Below are positions 34,486 to 43,781 of a stretch of 64,000 nt of DNA, in pieces; positions within the stretch are counted from its first letter, which is position 1; every line of letters begins with the position of its first letter. The stretch is taken from positions 4,202,501 to 4,266,500 of the forward strand of contig NZ_CP101416.1 in NCBI RefSeq assembly GCF_027942295.1, given 5' to 3'. Origin of the DNA: Pseudanabaena sp. Chao 1811 (GTDB taxonomy: Bacteria; Cyanobacteriota; Cyanobacteriia; Pseudanabaenales; Pseudanabaenaceae). The notes under the pieces are model-generated. The model did not search any database. It was not told the DNA's origin and was given only the letters and a program-made list of their open reading frames with translations. The position numbers were made by a program, and so were the translations under genes.

Positions 34486-35670
34486 CTATTTTGCAATTGC
34501 CTCTTCATAAGCTGAAATTGTACCTAGAGTCATAGATTCTATAGTAAATTTGTTTGCAGAATATTTAAGGGCATTTTCAACCATCTGTAATCGCAAATTG
34601 GTGTTTTCATATAACTGTAAGAGCCTAGATGAAAGTGCCTCTAAATCATCAAAAGGAATGATAAATCCATTTTGACCATCTTCAATTTGATCATAAGCTC
34701 CAGCAGCAGGAGTCCGTATTGGCACTATGCCACAAGTCATTGATTCTACAATTACTAAAGCAAATCCTTCAGCTTGACTTGGTAGAACAATAACATCTGA
34801 TGCCCAGTAAACATTTCGAGGCTCATTGACATAACCTAAAAATAAAAATGTCTGGCAATTTTCTTCATTCTCAAAGGCATATTTTTCTATTTCTTCTCTC
34901 TGATCTCCAGATCCTGCAAATATATATTTGAAATGGTATTTTGGGTTGCTTCTTTTGATGTGGTTAGCTGCATCAATTAAGATTTTATGACCTTTATTCC
35001 ATTGCAATCTACCCACTAAAGTAACGACAAAATCCTGTTCAGTAATTTGGAGCTTAGCTCTTGCTTCTTGTCTTTCGCGATCACTAGGGGGATAAAAATA
35101 TTTGTTATCAATTCCATTAAATATCTTCTTTATTTTATTGTCAGGGATACCAATATCTTGTATTAGCCACTGCTCAATAGCTGAAGAAATAGCAATAAAA
35201 ATCTTAGGGGATAGTACTTTTAGATATGTTTGGAAAAGAAAATGTTTGAATTTAAGATACTTGTTCTCTCTGATTTCTTCTAGCCGAATATAATTAAGTA
35301 GATGTGATGTTGCAACGCATTTTATCCCTGTAAAGATTTTGAGTGCAAATGTCAAAAATAGCATAGAATACCCATGAGCATGGAAAACTTGAATTCTATG
35401 ATAATTAATTGCATTCAATATTTTGAAAAAACTTGTCAAAGATAGAAATATTGAATTAAAACTATCAAATACAATCCATTCTTCTGATAATTCTTTTAAG
35501 GCTTGTAACCTTTTTAAAGAATTATCATCAAACCCTACTTTCCCTGTTATTAAGACCACCTTCCATCCAGCATTCCTCAATCCTCTGATTAAAGTTTCAC
35601 AGTGTGAAGTAATTCCATCATTACAGTCAACTCGATTAAGAAAAAATGCTACAGTTTTATGCGATTCCAT
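34486..35670 (-). CDS. Glycosyltransferase family 4 protein
   Basis: A 394-residue GT-B enzyme. The N-terminal half starts TVAFFLNRVDCNDGITSHCETLIRGLRNAGW, and has FHAHGYSMLF near 98. The C-terminal half has VTLVGRLQWNKGHKILIDAANHI near 215-237, then IFAGSGDQREEIE, and the donor-binding block QAEGFALVIVESMTCG near 300-315. It would add a sugar to a surface glycan. It is convergent with the gene at 33678 (13 bp between stops) and divergent from the polymerase at 35918. Coding is AT-rich, like its neighbour, and unlike the GC-richer enzymes further on. Confidence 0.87.
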   Translation of the reverse strand: MESHKTVAFFLNRVDCNDGITSHCETLIRGLRNAGWKVVLITGKVGFDDNSLKRLQALKELSEEWIVFDSFNSIFLSLTSFFKILNAINYHRIQVFHAHGYSMLFLTFALKIFTGIKCVATSHLLNYIRLEEIRENKYLKFKHFLFQTYLKVLSPKIFIAISSAIEQWLIQDIGIPDNKIKKIFNGIDNKYFYPPSDRERQEARAKLQITEQDFVVTLVGRLQWNKGHKILIDAANHIKRSNPKYHFKYIFAGSGDQREEIEKYAFENEENCQTFLFLGYVNEPRNVYWASDVIVLPSQAEGFALVIVESMTCGIVPIRTPAAGAYDQIEDGQNGFIIPFDDLEALSSRLLQLYENTNLRLQMVENALKYSANKFTIESMTLGTISAYEEAIAK

Positions 35671-35710
35671 CTCTATTATTTACCTTGGCAATATCTTAGT
35701 TGAGATTAAA

Positions 35711-35814
35711 TGTAGGATAGGTTAGCAATAGCGTAATCCATCATCTTTACCCAATTGATACGTTACTGCACTAACGCATCCTACAAATAATTATGCCTAG
35801 CTACTTAAGTAGTT
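35711..35814. repeat. Inverted repeat plus a family B right end
   Basis: TGTAGGAT at 35711 and ATCCTACA at 35778-35785 bracket an imperfect palindrome with AGGTTAGCAATAGCGTAA on one arm and GTTACTGCACTAACG on the other. Directly after it comes AATTATGCCTAGCTACTTAA, a lone family B right end (35788-35814). Confidence 0.6.
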
Positions 35815-35917
35815 CAGCGTCGTTAAACAAAAATCTGATGGTAACTGTTCTAAATATTTTGGGATAAGATGTGTTTTGTTGCTTTAGCCATCCCAATTCC
35901 CTTGATAAAAACCAATT

Positions 35918-37378
35918 ATGAATTTTAGAGAGCATTTGCAACCGTCACATTCTACCGAAGGATCTCCAACTTTAAACATAAAAGAAGCATGGTTTGTGAT
36001 CTTTCTATTTTCTTTTGTGACGATTATGTTACTTATCGTCGGATCGGTTGGATCTAAGGTTCTAGGAATTGTTTTCCCCCTTGGATCTTTTGTGGTTGGA
36101 TGGTTTTTATATTTTCGACATCCTACCATCTACATTGGTTTTGTATGGTGGCTTTTCTTTTTAGTGTCCTTTGTGAGACGTTTTGCTGATTTTCGAGCAG
36201 GTGCTTTTACCGACTCGAGCCCTATTCTTCTTGCTCCATATATGGCAATTTTAGTATGTGCACATACGTTGTACTTTAACTTGCCTAAAGCGAAGGAACA
36301 AGGAACTGCGCCATTTATTCTTGCTTTAGCGAGTACGGGCTATGGATATTGTGTCGGCATCTTAAATGGAGCATTGCCAGTTAAAGCTACAGTTGCCATA
36401 TTAGGATGGATCTCGCCAATTTTGTTTGGATATCATCTTTACGTCAACTGGCGCAGATATCCTGAATATAGAGCAGTAATCCAAAAAGCTTTTTTATGGG
36501 GGGGATTAGTGATGGGAATATATGGTGTTTATCAGTATATGGTTGCTCCGCAATGGGATCGTTTATGGCTGATTGGCTCAGGTTTGACCTCTAGTGCGGG
36601 TAGACCAGAACCCTTTGGCATGAGGGTTTGGAGCACCTTAAATTCTCCAGGTCCTTTTGGGGATGTGATGGCAACAACATTGTTGATTTTATTTAGTTCT
36701 ACGAGTCCCTTGATTTTACCTGCGGCGATCGCAGGAGGACTTGCTTTTTTGTTAAGTTCAGTACGAGTTGCTTGGATTGGATGGTTAGTCGGAATGCTGT
36801 TTATAAGCACGTCTCTACGACCAAAACAGCAACTACGCCTAATTACTCTGTTTGCAGTGTTAGCACTATTCATTGTTCCCTTAAGCACAATGGAACCATT
36901 TTCTACAACAATTTCTAAACGGCTAGAAACCTTATCTGATATCCAAAATGATACCAGCGCCCAAGATCGGCAGGGGGTTTACAAAAGATTTTTCCAATCT
37001 GGTATGTATAACTATATTGGTGATGGTATTGGGCTTAACGAAATTGTAGATAGTGGTCCCCTATCTTTAGTCTTAGATTTAGGTTGGTTAGGGACTATTC
37101 CTTATCTGGGCAGTCTCCTCCTATTGACAACAACGCTGATGGGAAACCTCAAAAAACAAGCAGATTTATTTGTCAAGCTTGCTGGAGCAGTTCTGATCAA
37201 ATCTACGGTTTTTTTCTTAGCTACAAGGGTAACGTCTGGTATACATGGAATGTTTATTTGGAGCTTTTTGGGAATTGGCTTGGCTGGACAAAATTATTTC
37301 AAGTATCAGAGGACTTTACAAATGGAAAATATTGTTGAAAAAGATGTAGAAAAAACTTTGGATGTCGAAGCATCTTAG
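35918..37378 (+). CDS. O-antigen polymerase/ligase-like membrane protein
   Basis: A 486-residue integral membrane protein with about ten to eleven predicted helices (for example 27-60, 65-85, 105-125, 140-160 and on to 420-470). It has the Wzy/O-antigen ligase type pattern: a large polar loop (residues 190-235, TSSAGRPEPFGMRVWSTLN), then LSSVRVAWIGWLVGMLFIS, where the Arg after Ser is typical of the family. It should polymerise or attach glycan repeat units at the periplasmic face of the inner membrane. It sits between glycosyltransferase genes, which supports this. Substrate unknown. Confidence 0.78.
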   Translation: MNFREHLQPSHSTEGSPTLNIKEAWFVIFLFSFVTIMLLIVGSVGSKVLGIVFPLGSFVVGWFLYFRHPTIYIGFVWWLFFLVSFVRRFADFRAGAFTDSSPILLAPYMAILVCAHTLYFNLPKAKEQGTAPFILALASTGYGYCVGILNGALPVKATVAILGWISPILFGYHLYVNWRRYPEYRAVIQKAFLWGGLVMGIYGVYQYMVAPQWDRLWLIGSGLTSSAGRPEPFGMRVWSTLNSPGPFGDVMATTLLILFSSTSPLILPAAIAGGLAFLLSSVRVAWIGWLVGMLFISTSLRPKQQLRLITLFAVLALFIVPLSTMEPFSTTISKRLETLSDIQNDTSAQDRQGVYKRFFQSGMYNYIGDGIGLNEIVDSGPLSLVLDLGWLGTIPYLGSLLLLTTTLMGNLKKQADLFVKLAGAVLIKSTVFFLATRVTSGIHGMFIWSFLGIGLAGQNYFKYQRTLQMENIVEKDVEKTLDVEAS

Positions 37379-37463
37379 GCAATACTATAATCCTAGTCAT
37401 GACAGGTCTAAAATAACCAAGACTTGACGTAGAAAAATCCATGCAAGCTTATGAGACTTTGTT

Positions 37464-38594
37464 ATGAGACTTTGTATTGTCACACATAATATTATTAAGG
37501 GTGATGGACAGGGGAGAGCTAATTATGAGATTGTTTTAGAAGCAATTCGACGTGGATATCATGTCACTTTAGTTGCCATAAATGTGTCCCCTGAATTACA
37601 GCAAAATAGCCAAGTTAAATGGATTCCCATTACTGTCAAGGGCTTTCCAACAGCACTGTTGAGTAATTTGTTTTTTACTTGGCAAAGTCGTCACTGGCTA
37701 CAACAGCATCATCATGAGTTTGATTTGTTACAGGTTTATGGTTGTGTGACTGACTATCCTGCTGACATCAATACATTTCAGTTTGTCCATAGTGGCTGGT
37801 TGCGATCGCCTGCCCATACTTGGAGATTACAAAAAAATCTGTATGGTGCATATCAGTGGTTATTTACAGCACTAAATGCTCATTGGGAAAAGAAGGCTTG
37901 TCAAATATCAAAAATTTTAGTAGCTGTATCTGAGGGGATTAAGCAGGAATTAATTGACATTGGCGTAGATCAAAAAAAAATTCGTGTAATTCTAAATGGT
38001 GTCGATGTTGAGGAGTTTGTTCCTGAGGTAAGAGAAAGGAGTCAGTTTAGCTTGCCTGAGCAAGTTACCTTAGCGCTATTTGCTGGTGATATTAGAACCA
38101 ATCGCAAAAATCTGGATACAGTTTTGCATGGGTTGGTTCATGTACCTGATTTGCATCTCGCGGTGGTGGGTAATGTTACCAAAAGTCCCTATCCTCAACT
38201 TGCTAGTCAATTGGGACTGAGTGAACGGGTGCATTTCTTAGGATATCGACGGGATATTGCGGAAATTATGAAGGCGGTTGATTTTTTTGTGTTCCCGTCA
38301 CGCTATGAGCCTTTTGGGATGGTTGTTAGTGAAGCAATGGCAACGGGATTACCTGTAATTACTACAGCGATATCAGGAGTTGCAGAAATCGTTACCCCTG
38401 AATCTGGAGTTGTTCTCAATGATTCTGAGGATGTTATTGCTTTAACAGATGCTATGGCTAAGCTTGCTAGCGATCGCGATCTAAGATTGCAAATGGGGCA
38501 AGTGGCGAGGGCGATCGCAGAGCAACATACTTGGAAAAGCAAAGCCAAGATTTATGTTGATCTCTTTGAAGAATTACATCAAGGAAAAGCTTAA
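37464..38594 (+). CDS. Glycosyltransferase family 4 protein
   Basis: A 376-residue GT-B enzyme. It begins MRLCIVTHNIIKGDGQGRANYE, with the Gly-rich loop after the first strand. C-terminal motifs: LALFAGDIRTNRKNLDTVL near 205-223, VHFLGYRRDIAEIMKAVDFF near 253-272, and the donor-binding PSRYEPFGMVVSEAMATG near 275-292. It follows the polymerase on the same strand (85 bp) and precedes a GT2 gene (41 bp), suggesting a three-gene glycan operon. A second ATG lies 13 bases upstream out of frame and is ignored. Confidence 0.9.
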   Translation: MRLCIVTHNIIKGDGQGRANYEIVLEAIRRGYHVTLVAINVSPELQQNSQVKWIPITVKGFPTALLSNLFFTWQSRHWLQQHHHEFDLLQVYGCVTDYPADINTFQFVHSGWLRSPAHTWRLQKNLYGAYQWLFTALNAHWEKKACQISKILVAVSEGIKQELIDIGVDQKKIRVILNGVDVEEFVPEVRERSQFSLPEQVTLALFAGDIRTNRKNLDTVLHGLVHVPDLHLAVVGNVTKSPYPQLASQLGLSERVHFLGYRRDIAEIMKAVDFFVFPSRYEPFGMVVSEAMATGLPVITTAISGVAEIVTPESGVVLNDSEDVIALTDAMAKLASDRDLRLQMGQVARAIAEQHTWKSKAKIYVDLFEELHQGKA

Positions 38595-38635
38595 TCGCAA
38601 ATTAATTGTTAAATTAATCGTTAAATTAATTGTAA

Positions 38636-39559
38636 ATGAAGATAACTGTAGTTGTTCCAACTTATCGCCGTTCTAAGGATTTAGCACGTTGCTTAGATGC
38701 CTTAAAATTGCAAATTCGTCCAGTGGATGAGCTATGGATTATTGTGCGTGATACCGATGAAGAGACTCGGACATTTTTACAAGATTTTGATGTAGAATCT
38801 CTTCCTTTACAGATTGCGACGGTGACTGCGGTGGGGGTAGTTGCGGCAATGAATATCGGTCTAGAATCTGCCTCTGGCGATATTATTGCTTTTACCGATG
38901 ATGATGCTGCACCGCATTCTGATTGGTTAGAACGGATCGAAGCTTATTTTCTGTCAGATCCGAATGTTGCTGGGGTGGGTGGTCGTGATTGGGTTTATCA
39001 TGGCACAGAATTGGAGGATGGAGCAGAGCCTATAGTCGGTAAATTGCAATGGTTTGGACGTTTGATTGGAAATCATCATATTGGTATTGGTCAAGAGAGA
39101 GAAGTAGATGTTCTCAAGGGTGTGAATATGAGTTTTCGACGTACATCAATTCAAAACTTACGATTTGATCAAAGGATGCGTGGTACGGGCGCTCAAGTTC
39201 ATTTTGAGGTGATGTTCTGTCTACAACTTAAGCAACTTGGCTGGAAATTAATTTATGATTCCCAGATTGGCGTAGATCATTTTCGAGGCGATCGCTTTGA
39301 TGAAGATCAACGGGACAAATTTAATCAAATCGCCATGTTAAATGCTGTCCATAATGAGACCCTAGCTTTATTAGAATATTTACCTACATTTAGGCGGTTT
39401 GCATTTTTAGGATGGGCGATCGCGATCGGTACAAGAGATGCGAGAGGATTATTACAATGGTTACGGTTCTTGCCAAAGGAAGGGAACTTATCTAGTCAAA
39501 AATTATGGGCTTCTTGGCGCGGACGTTGGGAAGGATGGCAAACTTGGCGCAATTCCTAA
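38636..39559 (+). CDS. Glycosyltransferase family 2 protein
   Basis: A 307-residue GT-A enzyme. It starts KITVVVPTYRRSKDLARCLDAL, followed by the substrate-binding block VVAAMNIGLESASGDIIAF near 76-94, with the metal-binding DDD in TDDDAAPHSDWLERI near 96. Later VLKGVNMSFRRTSIQ near 158 and RGTGAQVHFEVMF near 180 fit the acceptor side. It would transfer a sugar in an inverting reaction. It is the last gene of the 35.9-39.6 kb run. The region just before its start is built from AATTAATTGTTAAATTAATC-type units, perhaps a slippage product. Confidence 0.9.
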   Translation: MKITVVVPTYRRSKDLARCLDALKLQIRPVDELWIIVRDTDEETRTFLQDFDVESLPLQIATVTAVGVVAAMNIGLESASGDIIAFTDDDAAPHSDWLERIEAYFLSDPNVAGVGGRDWVYHGTELEDGAEPIVGKLQWFGRLIGNHHIGIGQEREVDVLKGVNMSFRRTSIQNLRFDQRMRGTGAQVHFEVMFCLQLKQLGWKLIYDSQIGVDHFRGDRFDEDQRDKFNQIAMLNAVHNETLALLEYLPTFRRFAFLGWAIAIGTRDARGLLQWLRFLPKEGNLSSQKLWASWRGRWEGWQTWRNS

Positions 39560-39632
39560 CAAAAGTGAATTTCTACTTAGCAGAAAATCACTTTTACTAA
39601 ATTGAGTAACGCGCAAAAAGATGTCAGCCGCT

Positions 39633-39692
39633 CTAAAAAGGAAAGGATTTAAAGAAGTAAGGATGGGCGCGCCGCCCATCCTTACATTTAGC
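39633..39692. repeat. Family A element, copy A4, overlapping a stop codon
   Basis: CTAAAAAGGAAAGGATTTAA is followed by the stem TAAGGATGGGC / GCCCATCCTTA around GCGC and the end CATTTAGC. The orientation is that of A2. The element's TTTAG end contains the TAA stop (complement of 39688-39690) of the aldolase gene. Confidence 0.8.
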
Positions 39693-40584
39693 TATGTGCT
39701 CGTGTTGCTAATAAATCTGCATAGGGAGTTTCATGGAGATGGGCTTTGCCAACGGAGCCAAACAGGTTGAGCTTGTCGATGATTACTTCCTGCATGGCTG
39801 CGATCGCTTCCCCTGCGATTTCTAATAAATCCTTAGGACTATCACCGCAAATTTCTAACTTGAGCGACTGCATATAGGCTTGGCGTACTTCCGTATTGAC
39901 ATTAAATTTACATACTCCCAATTGAATCGATCGCTCAATCATCTCCTTGGGTAAACCCGAAGCACCATGTAAAACTAAGGGAATATCCACAAGACTACGA
40001 ATCTTTTCCAGACGAGCAAAATCTAGACGGGGTGGGCTTTTATATTCACCATGAACATTGCCAATGGTGACAGCTAAAGCATCAACCTTAGTTTGCTGCA
40101 CAAATTCTAACGCTTGAAGCGGATCGGTCATCTTTGCTTCTTTCTCAGCGATGGTGAGTCCATCTTCAGTGCCACTAATTCTGCCAATTTCCGCTTCAAC
40201 GATCGCATGGAACTTATGAGAGATTGTAGTCATGTCCCTAGTGAATCTCAAGTTTTCTTTGTAGGGCATGGGTGAACCATCCGCCATGATTGATCGTACG
40301 CCAGCATCGAGGGCTAAGCGAATGTCCGCCGCCGAAGTACTATGATCGAGATGGATTGAGATGGGGACATTTGCTGACTTTGCTGCCTCAATGCACATTC
40401 TCACTAAGGGAAGTTTGCCATACTTGAGCGCACTAGGATGTAATTGCAACATGGCAGGACTGCGACTAATTTCCGCAGCATTGACCACAGCTTTTACGCC
40501 TTCTAAGTTATAGACATTAAATGCGCCGATCGCATAGGCATTACGACGCGCAGTTTCTAGAAGTTCCCTAGTTGAACTCAACAT
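39688..40584 (-). CDS. Class II ketose-bisphosphate aldolase (tagatose/fructose type)
   Basis: A 298-residue zinc-dependent aldolase. Metal and catalytic residues in the family pattern: Asp and His in ISIHLDHSTSAAD near 76-88, a Glu-rich IVEAEIGRISGTEDG near 126-140, His in TIGNVHGEYKSPP near 172-184, and His in PLVLHGASGLP near 202-212. NVNTEVRQAY near 230 binds the substrate phosphate. Length and sequence resemble GatY/KbaY and shorter class II FBA enzymes more than the 359-residue Calvin-cycle enzyme. It would cleave a ketose 1,6-bisphosphate to DHAP and glyceraldehyde 3-phosphate. It is a single gene; its stop codon lies in a family A repeat. Confidence 0.85.
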   Translation of the reverse strand: MLSSTRELLETARRNAYAIGAFNVYNLEGVKAVVNAAEISRSPAMLQLHPSALKYGKLPLVRMCIEAAKSANVPISIHLDHSTSAADIRLALDAGVRSIMADGSPMPYKENLRFTRDMTTISHKFHAIVEAEIGRISGTEDGLTIAEKEAKMTDPLQALEFVQQTKVDALAVTIGNVHGEYKSPPRLDFARLEKIRSLVDIPLVLHGASGLPKEMIERSIQLGVCKFNVNTEVRQAYMQSLKLEICGDSPKDLLEIAGEAIAAMQEVIIDKLNLFGSVGKAHLHETPYADLLATRAHS

Positions 40585-40652
40585 GATGGCTTGTGATTAA
40601 ATTGTGATTAAAAATGAACACAAGATAATCATATAGCGTTTAGGGATTCTAT

Positions 40653-40750
40653 TAAGTAGCTCAGCATAGTTATAACCGAATCACTGTTTTTCACTCTATG
40701 CGTGCGAAACAGTGATTCGGGTTTTAGGTTTACTTATGCCTAACTCCTTA
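40653..40750. repeat. Family B element, copy B4, overlapping a stop codon
   Basis: Ends TAAGTAGCTCAGCATAG and ACTTATGCCTAACTCCTTA are inverted. The inner stem is CCGAATCACTGTTT / AAACAGTGATTCGG. The right end includes the complement of the TAA stop of the gene at 40748. Confidence 0.78.
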
Positions 40751-41245
40751 GAAAGAACGAAAGTATGGATAACCTTTAGGCGTACCAAGTTCTTTTTCTA
40801 ACTCAAAGTTAATTATTCCCCAACGAGGTTCTTCTTCTTCAGGAGGGCTAAATTCTACGGTTAATCCATACAAACGTTGCACATGGGAACTGATTGCACT
40901 GGTTTCAAGGTAAGGACTAACGAGATCTATATAACGGTGAGCGATCATGACTTTGATAGCACGATAACCTTGGGTATATAGCCGATCTATATTTTCATGG
41001 ATCTCAAAACGGATGCCATCGGGATGCGTATGTTGGCGATACCATTCGTCATTCCATAGTCGCCATTGGCGATCGGATTGTAAATGTACTAAGTCTTTGC
41101 CATTGGGACTAACTTCAAAAGCTCCATGACGAGGGCAGAGATAGGTGTCAGTCAAAATTAGTGCAGGAATAACTTGCCGACAATGGGGACATTTAATCTC
41201 AGAACCAAAGATTGGATACTGTTGTGCCGAGTTAACTATCCTCAT
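40748..41245 (-). CDS. TIGR02652-like conserved cyanobacterial protein
   Basis: A 165-residue protein. It begins MRIVNSAQQYPIFGSEIKCP and has a zinc-knuckle-like CPHC near 19-22, then a second Cys in YLCPRHGAFEV near 36. The rest (HPDGIRFEIHENIDRLYTQG, then ETSAISSHVQRLYGLTVEFS) matches my memory of a cyanobacteria-specific family of about 160 residues, modelled as TIGR02652. Function unknown. It precedes nothing obvious on the same strand and is divergent from the PAS kinase at 41483. Its stop codon lies in a family B repeat. Confidence 0.72.
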   Translation of the reverse strand: MRIVNSAQQYPIFGSEIKCPHCRQVIPALILTDTYLCPRHGAFEVSPNGKDLVHLQSDRQWRLWNDEWYRQHTHPDGIRFEIHENIDRLYTQGYRAIKVMIAHRYIDLVSPYLETSAISSHVQRLYGLTVEFSPPEEEEPRWGIINFELEKELGTPKGYPYFRSF

Positions 41246-41482
41246 GGTTAATAACAGTTTAGGAGTTTTTTGTTTTCGATCTTAACATGGCATCTCTATG
41301 AGCTGATGAATCATTCAAGGTGAAAGGCATTACGATGCCTTACCTTATAACTAACGTAGCGATCGCAAGTACTAACCGCAGCAATAAAAAGTAAATTTTG
41401 GTTCAGACAACACACTCTAAAAATTGCCTAACCGATACAATTTTGAAGGAAATATCTAAAAATTCTCAATAGTAAGGTTAGG

Positions 41483-43645
41483 ATGGCAAAAGCCAACCCC
41501 AAAGCTCCGTGGGTAACAACCACAAACCGTGCTAATCACGCAGAAAAATATCTGCGCTGGTTCGTCGATTTTTGTCCATCGGCGATCGCGATGTTTGACT
41601 GCAATCTCAACTATGTCCTCGTCAGTCAACCTTGGGTAAAAATGCTGGGGATACCGCGCCTCAAGCTAATTGGTACAAATATTTATGAATCTTTGCCCGT
41701 TGCGTTAAGTCATCGACAAGGTTTAGAACGCTGTCTGATCGGTGGACAGATGCACTATTCGGCTGAAGTTAGGATTGGGGTTCGTGGTGAGTCAGCCAAT
41801 AACTTTCAGCTAGCAGTACAACCTTGGTATACCGATGATGGTTCTGCTGGCGGCATTATTATTGCTAGTTATGCGATTGATCGCCAGTCAGAAGTTCTTG
41901 AACAACGATTACAAGAAGAAATTTTAGAGCGGCAATATTTTGAAGATGCCTTTACTAAAATTGGGACAGCCCTTGAAAGTACTAACGATGCGATTTGCAT
42001 CACGGATAGGACAGGACAGCCCATTTATATCAATTCCGCTTTTAGTGATTTGTTTGCCTATAGTTTGTCGGCATTGCAGAAACCAAATCAGTTTGCTGAG
42101 CTATTTACCGAAATCCAATTATTTCAAGCCATTCATGCAGCCGTGAACTATGGTGGTACTTGGTCAGGGGAATTGGAACTACGCGATCGCGATCAAAAGC
42201 ATATTCCCATTAGCTTAAGGGTCAATCCTGTCAAAAGTCCTAATGGCTCAGTAATTGGCATGACCTATGTTTGCACCAATATTAGCGATCGCAAAGCTGC
42301 GGAAGCGGAGATTAACAAAAGCTTTGCTGCCTTAGGAGCTACCCTTGAGGCAACTGCCGATAGCATCTTAGTACTTGATGCGATCGGCAATATCATTATT
42401 TGCAATCAAAAATTTGTTGATATGTGGCGCATCCCCAGTCACATTTTTACATCCGATGATGCCCATATTCTGCAATATGTCACCGAACGAATTAAATCTT
42501 CCCAATATCTCCATAATTTTGGTAAGCACTTGAGTAGTGAACAAAATAGTTTTGAAATTGTCGAGCTAGAGGATGGTAGAACCTTAGAATGTTATTCACA
42601 ACCCCAAAACATTCTAAATAGTTGTGCGGGTAGAGTTTGGAGTCTGCGCGATATCACGGAACGTCTAGCAGCAGAAGCGATAGTAAAAGCATCTGAGGAG
42701 AAATATCGCCTTCAAGCAGAAAAGTTAGAATCTGCTCTCCAGAATCTCAAGAATACGCAAGCTCAACTAATCCAAGCTGAGAAAATGTCAGGATTAGGAC
42801 AACTAGTGGCAGGAATTGCCCATGAAATCAATAATCCTGTCAATTTCATTTATGGCAATCTCACCTATGCCGATAACTACACTCAGGATCTGCTGAGCTT
42901 GATTGAAACATATCGCAATCAATATCCTCATCCTAATCAGGTAATTCAAGACAAGTTAGAAGAGATTGATATTGATTTTCTAGTTACTGACTTTGTGAAG
43001 TTGATTAGTTCGATTAAAGTCGGTGCAGAGAGGATTCAGCAGATTGTTAAATCCTTAAATAAGTTCTCTCGTAGTGATGAATCTGGCTGTAAGTATGTCG
43101 ATATTCACGAGGGAATTGATAGCACTTTGATGATTTTACAAAGTCGGCTCAAGGCAAATTCGCATCGTCCTGAAATCGTCATTAAAAAGCATTATGGTAA
43201 CTTGCCTGCTATTTGCTGCTATGCAGGACAGCTCAATCAAGTCTTTATGAATCTATTAACTAATGCGATCGATGCCCTTGAGGAAGACAATCAGGCAAAT
43301 GGGAATTGGCAGGTTATGGATGATAAACCGCAATGGATTAGAAAAGATGGTAAGGTTTCCATAATTTCTATTACAACGGAAGTTCAAAATGTTAATCAGT
43401 CTTGCGATCGCCTAATTGTTAGAATTGCCGATAATGGTAAGGGTATTCCCCAAGAACTAAGCAATCGTTTATTTGATTTATTCTTTACAACCAAGCCTGT
43501 AGGTAAGGGCACAGGGCTAGGGCTATCCCTTGCCTATCAAATTGTCACGGAAAATCATGGCGGTAAGTTGTCCTTCAATTCGGAAATTGGTAAGGGGACA
43601 GAATTTGTCATTGAGATTCCTTTAAAACAACCAAAAGCCATATAG
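41483..43645 (+). CDS. PAS-domain sensor histidine kinase
   Basis: A 720-residue soluble kinase. Three PAS-like domains are seen at about 25-140 (FCPSAIAMFDCNLNYVLVSQ), 155-270 (TNDAICITDRTGQPIYINSA) and 285-400 (TADSILVLDAIGNIIICNQK). A coiled coil near 405-435 leads to a HisKA-like dimerisation helix with phospho-acceptor His 447 in GIAHEINNP. The HATPase domain runs from about 540 with N box NQVFMNLLTNAIDALEE, G1 ADNGKGIP and G2 GKGTGLGLSLAY. No membrane segment or receiver is present, so the input is a cytoplasmic ligand or redox signal, and its partner response regulator is elsewhere. Its TAG stop lies in the terminal repeat of element D2. Confidence 0.9.
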   Translation: MAKANPKAPWVTTTNRANHAEKYLRWFVDFCPSAIAMFDCNLNYVLVSQPWVKMLGIPRLKLIGTNIYESLPVALSHRQGLERCLIGGQMHYSAEVRIGVRGESANNFQLAVQPWYTDDGSAGGIIIASYAIDRQSEVLEQRLQEEILERQYFEDAFTKIGTALESTNDAICITDRTGQPIYINSAFSDLFAYSLSALQKPNQFAELFTEIQLFQAIHAAVNYGGTWSGELELRDRDQKHIPISLRVNPVKSPNGSVIGMTYVCTNISDRKAAEAEINKSFAALGATLEATADSILVLDAIGNIIICNQKFVDMWRIPSHIFTSDDAHILQYVTERIKSSQYLHNFGKHLSSEQNSFEIVELEDGRTLECYSQPQNILNSCAGRVWSLRDITERLAAEAIVKASEEKYRLQAEKLESALQNLKNTQAQLIQAEKMSGLGQLVAGIAHEINNPVNFIYGNLTYADNYTQDLLSLIETYRNQYPHPNQVIQDKLEEIDIDFLVTDFVKLISSIKVGAERIQQIVKSLNKFSRSDESGCKYVDIHEGIDSTLMILQSRLKANSHRPEIVIKKHYGNLPAICCYAGQLNQVFMNLLTNAIDALEEDNQANGNWQVMDDKPQWIRKDGKVSIISITTEVQNVNQSCDRLIVRIADNGKGIPQELSNRLFDLFFTTKPVGKGTGLGLSLAYQIVTENHGGKLSFNSEIGKGTEFVIEIPLKQPKAI

Positions 43646-43732
43646 CAATCCTAAATGGGTTGTGGAAGCGCACCCAAAAGGGGTGCGCTTCCACAACCCC
43701 TAAAAATCTACAAATGATTTAGGACTGCTATA
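43641..43732. repeat. Family D MITE-like element, copy D2
   Basis: A 92-bp element with ends TATAGCAATCCTAAAT and, read inward, TATAGCAGTCCTAAAT. The inner stem is GTTGTGGAAGCGCACCC / GGGTGCGCTTCCACAAC. It begins within the last two codons of the PAS kinase gene and contains its stop. D1 is at 4471. Confidence 0.83.
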
Positions 43733-43781
43733 GAATAAATAACTGGCACTAGCCAGTTATTTATTCTATGTTTAAAAAATT

